DNA of 7,554 bases, from positions 1 to 7,554 of the forward strand of contig JAUWHT010000323.1 in NCBI GenBank assembly GCA_030605745.1. The letters are read 5' to 3'. The DNA is from Pirellulales bacterium (GTDB lineage: Bacteria > Planctomycetota > Planctomycetia > Pirellulales > Thermoguttaceae). Shown here one piece after another: positions 1 through 6,054 of this stretch. Under the pieces are notes generated by a model. It saw only the letters and a program-made list of their open reading frames with translations. It made no database searches and was not told the origin of the DNA. Every line of letters begins with the position of its first letter. The first letter of the stretch is position 1. Position numbers and translations under genes: made by a program.

Positions 1-169
1 AGTAAGCTGCATGGGTCGGCCTCCTTGCCTGCGGGAATGTTTTGTGACGGTTGAATCACATGCTATCCCAAATTGGCCTGGAGGCCGATACCATTTCAGC
101 TACATTTCGAGCCCGAAAATGTGCAAAACTTGAACTAAGGACCCGCGCAGAAATAAGCTGTACAAATTG

Positions 170-245
170 GTGGCACGCCCTGAGGAACGAAGGGCGTGGC
201 AAGGTGTCCCAAACACGCCCTTCGCTGCGCTCAGGGACGTGCCAC
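170..245. repeat. Imperfect palindromic repeat (long hairpin) in the leader of the membrane-protein gene
   Basis: The left arm (170-198) begins GTGGCACGCCCTGAG and ends AAGGGCGTG. The right arm (214-245) begins CACGCCCTTCGC and ends TCAGGGACGTGCCAC. Reverse-complementing the right arm reproduces the left arm apart from three extra bases and a substitution or two, leaving a 15-base loop (199-213). In RNA this would be a very stable hairpin of about 29 bp, ending 15 bases before the ATG at 261. No T tract follows, so it is not a classical intrinsic terminator. Its form suggests a dispersed REP/MITE-like palindrome, but copy number cannot be seen from one window. The rest of 1-260 shows no convincing gene or promoter. 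Confidence 0.8.
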
Positions 246-260
246 TCAATACGGAGCCGG

Positions 261-2216
261 ATGATGAAGGTCAAACTGAATCTGGACAAGAAAGCAATCC
301 AGGAGTTCTTCCTCCAGCACGTGGAGAAAATCGTCTTCGGCGGAGTGATCTTCTACTTTGCGCTGATGGTCTACGGAGCACTTGGCCGGGATAGCTTCGA
401 TAAGACGCCCGGCCAACTGACGGGGGCCGCCGCGAACGCCGAGAGCCACATGCAAGCAACTCCTCCGGAGGCCGAGGATTGCGATGCCCCCGATTTCGTC
501 GAGATTGCCAAGATAAGCCGCGATCCGGTGAAGGTGGAATTCTACAGCCATTCGACGTCTTGGGACGCTTCGCTTTGGAAACAGCGCCGCAAGCGCGGTG
601 AGCCGAATTTATTGACCGTGCAAGAGCTTCGGGGCGTTGCGGGTTGTGGTCCTTTCAACATGCAGCCGCAGCTCCGGCCGGCCGCGGCGGCCGGCCCGAT
701 ACGCGGCAACCGGGAGCCGCAACCGAGAGTTCAGCCGCGGGACTCACGCTCCAGCGGCGTTCGGGGCCAGCGCTGGGTCGTGCTCACCGGCCTGGTCCCA
801 GTCAGAAAGCAAATCGCCGCCTTTCGCGAGTACTTCAAGGACGTCCAGAAGCCAAATCCCGAAACCGACGTCCCCACGTACATCTACTACCGGGTCGAAC
901 GGGCCGAAGTAACCGATCGCAGCGGAGCTGTGGAACCTAAGTGGTCCCGGTTCAACCTGAGGAAAGAGTTGCAGAGAACCCAAAGCTGGAGCGGCACACA
1001 CCAAGAGGTTGTCGAGGAAAGGTATATCCACCCAAAACTTGTCTTCCCCTTGGGTCCGCTGGTCGACCTTAACCGGGATGCAGCCGGGCGGGTGGGTCGC
1101 TTTGGTGGCGGCAGCGCGAGCCGGGCCAAAGTTAAAGAGAGTTGCTGGGGGCAGGAAGTCACCCATCCGGGAATCCCCTTGAAGTCGACGGAAGATCGGT
1201 TATTGCTCGATCCGACGGCTGAGCCTGAAACCGGCACTGATGGCTCCGACGTGCCCGAGGTCGATATGCCGTACGACTCACCGGCCCACCGTACGACTGG
1301 CCGCGAACTGCCGGGACGGAGGCTCCCGAGACACAGGCTTCCGATGCCCCGGTCCGAGTCCGAGTTTGCGCCCGCCCAGCCGGCGGGGCCCGGCCTGCCG
1401 GAACAGGATGAGTTGGAATATCTGCTGTTCCGTTTCTTCGACTTTACTGCAAAGCCCGGCAAGCAGTATCGTTATCGCGTCCGGCTAATGTTGGCCAACC
1501 CAAATTACGGGATCGACGACCGCTATCTGGACGAGCACGTGCTGGCCAAGAAAAAGCGGATGGAAGAGGCGGCCAACAAAAAACTGAGCGAGGGCAAGCA
1601 ACGCGAGGCGAGGTTGATCCTGGCCCAATGGCGAGGAATCGAAACCCCCTGGTCGGAGCCAACCGGCGTCATTTCCGTGCCCCGCGACACCCAGGTGTTG
1701 GCCGTTTCGGTCAATCCACCGCTTCGCCTGGCCGCCGAGCCGTCGGCGAAGATACTGGTGATTAAATGGGTAGAAGCCACCGGGGTCGAGGCGTTCACTG
1801 AGGTTTCGACCATCAAGCGCGGCCAAGTGCTCAATTTCCCCGACCGGATATTCCCCGAGATCAAACAGCCCAGAAAACCCAAAAGGGACGAAAAGGACAA
1901 AGAGGGCATTCTGCCTGGTCGGCTCGAAGTCGAGCACACCGATTTCATCCCCGTCGATTACGTGACCGAGGCAGTCGTGCTGGATATGCAGGGTGGAAAT
2001 CGCCTGCCCGGTGCGGATCGTCTCAGCGTGCCCGGGGAAATCCTGCTGCTGGATCCGGATGGAAACCTGGTCGTGCGCAACGAACTTGATGACTCGGACG
2101 AATACGAGCAGCGCACTCGGCAACTCGAGCAGGTGGGCGATGATCTGGACCGGCCGGGAGAGGGATTCGACATGCTGCGCGAAGGCATCCCGACCGAACT
2201 GCCGGGGTTCGAGTGA
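261..2216 (+). CDS. Single-pass membrane-anchored hypothetical protein, planctomycete type
   Basis: No enzymatic family is recognised. From the ATG at 261 the protein has 651 residues. A short amphipathic, charged start (1-23, with KKAIQEFFLQHVEK) is followed by one hydrophobic segment (about 24-41, IVFGGVIFYFALMVYGAL), so most of the chain should lie on the far side of the inner membrane. A segment around 170-215 (RWVVLTGLVPVRKQ, then YIYYRVERAEV) looks like a conserved globular block. Residues 320-380 are Pro/Arg-rich linker. Residues 383-485 (FFDFTAKPGKQYRYRVRL, later PWSEPTGVISVP) have a fibronectin-III-like look, and the tail contains GEILLLDPDGNLVVR. The frame is open back to 51, but that extension translates the palindrome and is not protein-like. 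The ATG pair 261/264 is preceded by GGAG at 253-256, which spaces better for 264. Anchors of this kind occur in planctomycete pilus/secretion-type operons; that role is only a guess here. Confidence 0.75.
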   Translation: MMKVKLNLDKKAIQEFFLQHVEKIVFGGVIFYFALMVYGALGRDSFDKTPGQLTGAAANAESHMQATPPEAEDCDAPDFVEIAKISRDPVKVEFYSHSTSWDASLWKQRRKRGEPNLLTVQELRGVAGCGPFNMQPQLRPAAAAGPIRGNREPQPRVQPRDSRSSGVRGQRWVVLTGLVPVRKQIAAFREYFKDVQKPNPETDVPTYIYYRVERAEVTDRSGAVEPKWSRFNLRKELQRTQSWSGTHQEVVEERYIHPKLVFPLGPLVDLNRDAAGRVGRFGGGSASRAKVKESCWGQEVTHPGIPLKSTEDRLLLDPTAEPETGTDGSDVPEVDMPYDSPAHRTTGRELPGRRLPRHRLPMPRSESEFAPAQPAGPGLPEQDELEYLLFRFFDFTAKPGKQYRYRVRLMLANPNYGIDDRYLDEHVLAKKKRMEEAANKKLSEGKQREARLILAQWRGIETPWSEPTGVISVPRDTQVLAVSVNPPLRLAAEPSAKILVIKWVEATGVEAFTEVSTIKRGQVLNFPDRIFPEIKQPRKPKRDEKDKEGILPGRLEVEHTDFIPVDYVTEAVVLDMQGGNRLPGADRLSVPGEILLLDPDGNLVVRNELDDSDEYEQRTRQLEQVGDDLDRPGEGFDMLREGIPTELPGFE

Positions 2217-2313
2217 TCATATTGCCCCTAACCACCTTAACTTGTGTTCCGCTGAGACCGATCCTACCAATAAGGCATGTCACGATACCATTCTACTGCC
2301 GCGCTTCGATCGG

Positions 2314-3234
2314 ATGACCCAGACCGATCTCACACTCAGAAGCGATGTTGGCGCTATGCACGCCGGCGGCAACCTGGGCGCGTTGCCCTGCCGGGTGGGC
2401 CAGTGGGAACTGCTCGAACTGGCTGCCGAGGGGAGCTTGGCGCGGGTCTACCGGGCTCGGCCCGCCCACTGCCCCGCCGACCGACCAGCCGGCTACGCGT
2501 TGAAGGTGCTCCGCCGGGAGTGGCAAGACGATCCACGGGCCATCCGCTTGCTAGTTCGCGAGGCGGTCGCCGGGCGCACCGTCTCGCACCCTCACCTGGT
2601 ATCGATTCTTCGGGCGAGGATGAGCCGGCCGCCGCGGTTCCTGGTGATGCCGTGGCTTGACGGCTCGACGTTGCAGGCGCAGATAGCCGCTAGAGTACGC
2701 ATGGATCTACCGGCGACGCTGTGGATCGCGCGCCAGGCGGCCGAGGCCCTGCACGCCCTGCACGCCGCCGGCTGGATGCACGGCGACGTCAAGCCGGGCA
2801 ACGTCTTCATCTCGCCCGAGGGACACGTCACGCTGCTCGACTTGGGCTTCGCCCGACGCCGCGACGAGACCGGCTCGGCGGTCGACCGCTGCGTGACCGG
2901 CACGTGCAACTACATGGCCCCGGAGCTGATCACCTCGGCACTTCGGGCCGACATCCGTAGCGACCTGTACAGCCTGGGGGTGGTGCTCTTCGAGTTGCTT
3001 ACCGGCCGGCTGCCGTTCAGGGGCAAGGATATGGCCGAATTGGCCGGGCAGCACAAGCGGGCCCGCCCGCCGAGTCTCCTCCGCCTGGCTCCCCAGCTAC
3101 CGATCAGCGTCGTCCGACTGGTTCACCAAATGCTGGCCAAGGCCCCACTCCGCCGCCCGCAGACCCCCCACGAGTTGGTCGAGCGGCTGGTGGCGTTGGA
3201 GATCGCCACCTTCTCCGAGCGTGGGTTTGGGTAG
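2314..3234 (+). CDS. Soluble Hanks-type serine/threonine protein kinase (minimal catalytic domain)
   Basis: It should transfer phosphate from ATP to Ser/Thr of unknown partners in the cytoplasm. From ATG 2314 it has 306 residues, almost all kinase domain. Visible elements are the ATP lysine K64 (YALKVL), the alpha-C glutamate E83 (VREAVAGRTVSHPHLV), the catalytic loop HGDVKPGN (156-163; D158, N163), the metal-binding D176 in LLDLGFA, the APE motif at 202-204, and RSDLYSLGVVLFELLTGRLPF from 215. Odd points: the glycine loop (about 37-44, AAEGSLARVY) keeps one of three glycines, HRD is HGD (non-RD, so activation-loop control may be absent), and DFG is DLG, a common bacterial variant. There is no membrane helix and no PASTA, FHA or TPR module. 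The start could also be ATG 2356; the open frame upstream to 1993 overlaps the previous gene and is not kinase-like. It follows the membrane protein by 97 bp on the same strand, so a shared transcript is possible. No Shine-Dalgarno is evident. Confidence 0.9.
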   Translation: MTQTDLTLRSDVGAMHAGGNLGALPCRVGQWELLELAAEGSLARVYRARPAHCPADRPAGYALKVLRREWQDDPRAIRLLVREAVAGRTVSHPHLVSILRARMSRPPRFLVMPWLDGSTLQAQIAARVRMDLPATLWIARQAAEALHALHAAGWMHGDVKPGNVFISPEGHVTLLDLGFARRRDETGSAVDRCVTGTCNYMAPELITSALRADIRSDLYSLGVVLFELLTGRLPFRGKDMAELAGQHKRARPPSLLRLAPQLPISVVRLVHQMLAKAPLRRPQTPHELVERLVALEIATFSERGFG

Positions 3235-3270
3235 GGAGGCGCCCGGACTGCGTTTTCTCAAACGTCTCCC
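3234..3270 (+). terminator. Possible weak hairpin at the kinase 3' end
   Basis: GGGAGGCG (3234-3241, starting on the last base of the TAG stop) can pair with CGTCTCCC (3263-3270), giving 8 bp with one G-T pair and a 21-base loop. No U tract follows, so it could be a 3'-stabilising or weak termination structure between the kinase and the convergent glycyl-radical remnant. The stem is seen directly; the function is a guess. Confidence 0.25.
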
Positions 3271-3333
3271 GCATTGAGCAATCAGTGGCAATCGTCAACG
3301 GGTATGCAGTCACCTACATCCGTACGGCTGACC

Positions 3334-4365
3334 TCAGTCCATTTGCTCGCGAACGATCCGATCCACTACCAGTTGACGGAACTCCGGCGAGAGGGTTGCG
3401 AAATACGCCGTAAAGCCGGTAACGCGGACGATCAGGTCGGGAAACTTCGAGGGATCCTTGTTCGCCTCGAGGATCTCTCTCGGATCAACAATGTTGATAT
3501 TGAAAAGGGTTCCGCCGAGCTCGAAGTGCGTCTTAATCAGGCTACACACCTTGTCCACGGCATCGTCGAGCCAGGCCAGGCCGGGGTCGAGTTCGAGTTG
3601 GATTGGTGCCGTATTGCCGTAGCCGGGCTGGATGGCTGCGATCGCTTTGGCCATGGCCGTGGCGGCGCCGTCGGTGCGGAAGCCGGGATCGGGGTTGGCG
3701 CCGTGGGAAATGGGCTGCCCAGCCCGGCGACCGTTGGGGGTGGCACCTACCTGCTTGCCCAGGCGGACCGTGTCGGCCCAGGAGAACCAGCCGGGAATCA
3801 TATTCCGGCCGCCGGGCGTGGGATGCTCCTTGACCAGCCGAGTGAACAACCTGGAGACCCTTTCGGCCCACTGATCACCCGGCGAACCCCCTTCTCCGTA
3901 ATGCGGACCGGTTTTCATCATCAACCGTACGCACTGGCCGTCGGTGCCCTCGTAGTTGTTGTCCAGGTGTTCCGCGATTTGTGGCCACGAGAGGAGCCGC
4001 TGGCGCTGGATGCGTTGTTCTAGCGCGGCGAACGAGTCGGCCACCGTGGCCAGGCCGGTACCGTCGCAGGACATGTTGTACAGGTCAACGCCGCCGTTGG
4101 TTACGTTCAGACCACGCTCGATCGGGCCGTGGCTCAGCAGGTTCAGAATCAATTCCGGCTCGTTAAGGTGCTGGTGGTCCAGTTGAAAATCAATGCCGCG
4201 GGCGGTGCACAAGACTGCTTTTCGCAGGTGAGAGTCGAAGCGGTGCCAGAGTTCGTCAATACTTGGCCGGGCGTCCGACGTTGCCATCATCTCTTGGAAG
4301 GCAACTTCAAAGACCTTGGCGATGTTGATCTTCACCGTGTCGTTCATCGTGTATTCCAGGGACAC
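3334..4365 (-). pseudogene. Glycyl radical enzyme (pyruvate formate-lyase superfamily), C-terminal remnant
   Basis: The 343-residue reading frame is the C-terminal part of a glycyl radical enzyme. Full-length members are usually about 700-850 residues and use a glycyl radical, installed by a radical-SAM activase, to make a thiyl radical on a mid-chain cysteine. Seen here: INIAKVFEVAF (13-23), DGTGLATVADSFAALE (101-116), GATPNGRRAGQPISHGANP (207-225), GGTLFNINIVDP (284-295) and the radical loop VRVTGFTAYF (313-322) with G317 as the predicted radical glycine. Missing: the N-terminal half and the catalytic Cys, which in relatives lies shortly upstream of the INIAK-like segment. The frame begins with GTG 4365 inside a terminal inverted repeat of a small mobile element; the first enzyme-like codons start near ATG 4347. 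No continuation is visible on the far side of the element, and no activase gene is present. The substrate cannot be assigned. Residual expression as a fragment is possible, but activity without the Cys is not expected. Confidence 0.85.
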
Positions 4366-4508
4366 AATACCTAATTTTCACTGGTTCGGGGACGGCCATG
4401 ATATGGTGCGGGTAGCCTGGAACCACCACTCTCGCCACTTTTGCCATGCCCCCATTATGCCGACAACCCGAAAGGCCTCAAGAGAAATCAGTATTGTGTC
4501 CCTGGAAT
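4353..4508. mobile_element. 156-bp MITE-like derivative of a REP-associated (IS200-like, RAYT) transposon
   Basis: Two perfect 18-bp inverted copies, ATTCCAGGGACACAATAC (4353-4370) and GTATTGTGTCCCTGGAAT (4491-4508), enclose 120 bp. On the - strand the interior encodes MAKVARVVVPGYPHHI from ATG 4447, matching the conserved N-terminus of REP-associated tyrosine transposases (typically MARxVVPGxPHHxTQRG), then changes directly into a short tail reaching a TGA at 4380-4378 close to the other repeat. The catalytic middle is therefore deleted and the copy would need a transposase supplied in trans. No target-site duplication is visible. The left end abuts the truncated glycyl radical enzyme. CCCCGGAAT at 4512-4520 imperfectly repeats the end of the right repeat (CCCTGGAAT, 4500-4508), suggesting a nested or duplicated end. 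Confidence 0.75.
4378..4447 (-). pseudogene. Remnant of REP-associated tyrosine transposase (start codons fused to its end)
   Basis: From ATG 4447 the first 16 codons read MAKVARVVVPGYPHHI, the hallmark opening of RAYT/TnpA_REP proteins. In those proteins PHHxTQRG continues into the HUH nuclease domain and a later catalytic tyrosine. Here the similarity stops after HHI, and about 20 bases further a TGA (4380-4378) lies in another frame, as expected if an internal deletion joined the two ends of the gene. Nothing catalytic remains. The identification rests on recalling the family signature. Confidence 0.6.
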
Positions 4509-4529
4509 GCCCCCCGGAATTCACCGGGC

Positions 4530-4553
4530 AAGTGTCAGCAATGCTGGCACCTT
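4530..4553. repeat. Short imperfect palindrome next to the MITE-like element
   Basis: AAGTGTCAGCA (4530-4540) and TGCTGGCACCTT (4542-4553) are inverted repeats with one substitution and one extra base. A GACCCC motif follows (4563-4568). It resembles the ends of REP/RAYT-type palindromic elements and may be a remnant of a second element. It is short, so independent origin is possible. The remaining bases between the element and 4600 show nothing else. Confidence 0.35.
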
Positions 4554-4599
4554 TTCGTCTCTGACCCCGCTGCTGCAAAGGAGTGATGTTCAATTCATC

Positions 4600-4628
4600 T
4601 TGCAACAAGTCGTTTCGCAGTGTATCAT
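4600..4628 (+). promoter_or_regulatory. Sigma70-like promoter for the regulator/methyltransferase genes
   Basis: TTGCAA (4600-4605) and TATCAT (4623-4628) are separated by exactly 17 bases. They match the -35 and -10 consensus at 4/6 and 5/6 positions. Transcription would begin near 4635, giving a roughly 30-base leader before the ATG at 4665. It is the best promoter candidate in this gap, but it is a pattern match only. Confidence 0.45.
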
Positions 4629-4664
4629 ATTGATGTAGATAGCACTCTTACCGTGGGCTAAGCG

Positions 4665-4868
4665 ATGCGCAAGACACGACCGAAAGGCAAAAGTTCCAGC
4701 AGCCGGCTAATGGTCACGTTTCAAACTGAGCAGCGCACGACGCTCCGAGAGATTGCACGGCGGAGCGGCGTATCTGAGTCGCAGGTCGTCCGGTTGATCG
4801 TAGATGAGTTTTTAGAGCGGAACGCCGGCAAGAGTGTGCGATTTGCCCTAACGTCAAAGGATTCGTGA
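4665..4868 (+). CDS. Small ribbon-helix-helix (CopG/Arc-like) DNA-binding protein
   Basis: The product has 67 residues: a basic N-terminus (1-13), a beta strand RLMVTFQ (14-20), helix 1 (about 21-34, TEQRTTLREIARRS), a GVS turn, then helix 2 (about 37-52, SESQVVRLIVDEFLER). This is the strand-helix-helix pattern of dimeric ribbon-helix-helix repressors and antitoxins. The methyltransferase GTG start begins one base after its stop, so the two are almost certainly co-transcribed and probably translationally coupled. By analogy with controller proteins of restriction-modification loci it may tune expression of the methyltransferase or autoregulate. No toxin-like partner is visible. The start codon has only a poor Shine-Dalgarno. 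Confidence 0.7.
   Translation: MRKTRPKGKSSSSRLMVTFQTEQRTTLREIARRSGVSESQVVRLIVDEFLERNAGKSVRFALTSKDS
4856..4861 (+). promoter_or_regulatory. Ribosome-binding site supporting the GTG start of the methyltransferase
   Basis: AAAGGA lies eight bases before GTG 4870, inside the last codons of the ribbon-helix-helix gene. It favours GTG 4870 over the in-frame ATG at 4879 and fits translational coupling. Confidence 0.45.
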
Positions 4869-4869
4869 A

Positions 4870-5112
4870 GTGAGCAAGATGGATCTGCATCACCTTGTTA
4901 GTGCGGCGCGCACGGAGACGCCGGTTGCTGGGTTGACTCACGACTTCTATGCATACCCGGCAAGGTTTTCACCCGTTTTCGCCTCCACTGCAATCGAACT
5001 TTTCTCGCGGCCGGGGGACCTCGTCCTTGATCCTTTCATGGGGGAGGAACAACCATTGTCGAGGCGCTCGTTAGTGGACGAAGAACAGTTGGAACCGACG
5101 TCAACTCGCTAG
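4870..5112 (+). CDS. Amino-DNA methyltransferase, N-terminal part (frameshifted gene)
   Basis: This is the first piece of a DNA methyltransferase (AdoMet-dependent N4-cytosine or N6-adenine) that continues to 6035 in another frame. It contains HDFYAYPARFSP (24-35), a segment seen near the N-terminus of one group of amino-methyltransferases, and the start of AdoMet-binding motif I, LVLDPFMG (51-58). After that the frame reads EEQPLSRRS, with no similarity to methyltransferases, and stops at 5110-5112. In the -1 frame the sequence becomes DPFMGGGTTIVEAL and then GRRTVGTDVNSLAV, exactly the expected continuation. On its own this 80-residue product cannot be active. The start is GTG, supported by AAAGGA at 4856-4861, directly behind the ribbon-helix-helix gene. 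Confidence 0.75.
   Translation: MSKMDLHHLVSAARTETPVAGLTHDFYAYPARFSPVFASTAIELFSRPGDLVLDPFMGEEQPLSRRSLVDEEQLEPTSTR
5040..5044 (+). other. -1 frameshift site in a five-G run within methyltransferase motif I
   Basis: The codons ATG GGG GAG leave the correct frame here. Adding one G, or a -1 slip on GGG, gives ATG GGG GGA GGA ACA ACC (M-G-G-G-T-T), completing motif I. In the downstream frame the nearest upstream stop is TGA 5028-5030, so the shift must lie between 5031 and 5112; the motif fixes it to the G run. Candidate explanations are a real deletion, homopolymer phase variation, ribosomal slippage, or a sequencing/assembly error. Confidence 0.8.
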
Positions 5113-5168
5113 CTGTCTTTCTGGGAACGGTTAAAACATCGGTTCTCACGCTACACGAGAGAGAAGTT

Positions 5169-6035
5169 TTGCTTGACTGGGTTGAGCACACGGTGCCTCG
5201 CTTGCACTACTATTTCCCGCGGCAGGAAATTGAGGACATACTCTCGGATCCTCGCACAAGGAACCTCAGCCTCCCACGGGCGCGACCGATCAGGAAGGCT
5301 CTAGCAATCGCGATCGAATCGCTAACGGCGTTGCCAACTGAAGCAAGTCAAAACTTCGCCAGATGCATTCTTCTCCGTACGGCGCAATGGGCGTTGGACA
5401 ATCGAAAGCGGACAACCTCTCTAACGGAGTTTCGCGAAAGGCTCCGACTCAATGCCATATCTATGCTGTCCCGTGTTGCCGAACTGGCCAAAGCTTTGAG
5501 TTGCGCAGCCACATCACCATCAAACCGCACAATACTGCAAGCGGATGCATCAGAGCTTGCCACCCATCCGTTCTTCCAAGAGCCGGAGAATCAAGTCAAC
5601 TTAGTCGTCTCAAGTCCTCCGTATCCCGGTATACATGTCCTCTACCACCGTTGGCAGGTTGATGGCCGACGCGAGACGCCTGCTCCCTACTGGATCGCGG
5701 ATTGCTATGATGGCCAGGGCACGGCATTTTACACTTTCGGCGACCGACGAGCCGCTAACCTGACTGGATATTTTGAGAATCTACGGGCAGTGTTTCGAAG
5801 CATCAGGCAGATCATGAAACCAGGAGGCTATGTGGTGCAGATGGTGTCGTTCAACGACCGACGCCGTCACTTGCAGCGTTACCTCTACGCCATGCGCGTT
5901 TGTGGATTTGACGAGGTGAAGACAAACTCCTCGCGACGAATCTGGCGGGATGTTCCAAATCGGAAGTGGCACGCCACACTCAAAGGCGAGACCGGTGCTT
6001 CGCGCAAGGTCGTCTTAATCCATCGCGCAACGTGA
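5169..6035 (+). CDS. Amino-DNA methyltransferase, catalytic C-terminal part (frameshifted gene)
   Basis: This carries the catalytic half of the methyltransferase. Coding similarity really begins at about 5043, right after the frameshift; TTG 5169 is only the first nominal start in this frame. Counted from that codon, the catalytic motif IV is SPPY (149-152) within VVSSPPYPGIHVLYHRWQVDGRRETP, followed by a KPGGYVVQMV strand-turn (217-226). The S-P-P-Y form is typical of amino-methyltransferases, often N4-cytosine. Motif I precedes motif IV, unlike the beta-class order. The rejoined protein from 4870 would be 388 residues with SPPY at about 249-252 and a helical insert between the motifs. It may be the modification arm of a restriction or defence locus. 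It converges on the ATPase gene with a 19-bp gap and no obvious terminator. Confidence 0.8.
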   Translation: MLDWVEHTVPRLHYYFPRQEIEDILSDPRTRNLSLPRARPIRKALAIAIESLTALPTEASQNFARCILLRTAQWALDNRKRTTSLTEFRERLRLNAISMLSRVAELAKALSCAATSPSNRTILQADASELATHPFFQEPENQVNLVVSSPPYPGIHVLYHRWQVDGRRETPAPYWIADCYDGQGTAFYTFGDRRAANLTGYFENLRAVFRSIRQIMKPGGYVVQMVSFNDRRRHLQRYLYAMRVCGFDEVKTNSSRRIWRDVPNRKWHATLKGETGASRKVVLIHRAT

Positions 6036-6054
6036 CGATGTTCTTCCCTTTTTC

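Noticed and set aside
130..157. Promoter-like TTGAAC plus AATAAG before the membrane-protein gene
   Set aside because: The -10 match is poor and nothing else supports it; TTGTGT/TACCAA before the kinase (2242-2270) is equally weak.
1..169. Possible 3' end of an upstream gene
   Set aside because: Short open stretches exist in two frames, but none has recognisable protein character within so few codons.
51..260. N-terminal extension of the membrane protein by 70 codons
   Set aside because: It translates the palindromic repeat and a low-quality leader. The amphipathic start plus membrane segment begins naturally at ATG 261/264, which has a nearby GGAG.
1485..2123. 212-residue - strand open frame, and another at 887-1462
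   Set aside because: Antisense shadows of the membrane-protein gene in GC-rich sequence, where stop codons are rare.
1993..2313. Upstream extension of the kinase frame
   Set aside because: It overlaps the 3' end of the membrane-protein gene in another frame and has no kinase features; the domain starts after ATG 2314.
3274..4023. 249-residue + strand open frame
   Set aside because: It is antisense to the glycyl radical enzyme, whose motifs on the - strand are unmistakable; the + strand translation has no recognisable features.
4378..4608. 76-residue - strand open frame across the mobile element
   Set aside because: It runs through a terminal inverted repeat and reads the transposase remnant out of frame, so it is unlikely to be a gene. 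Its last codons may nevertheless mark the old transposase stop.
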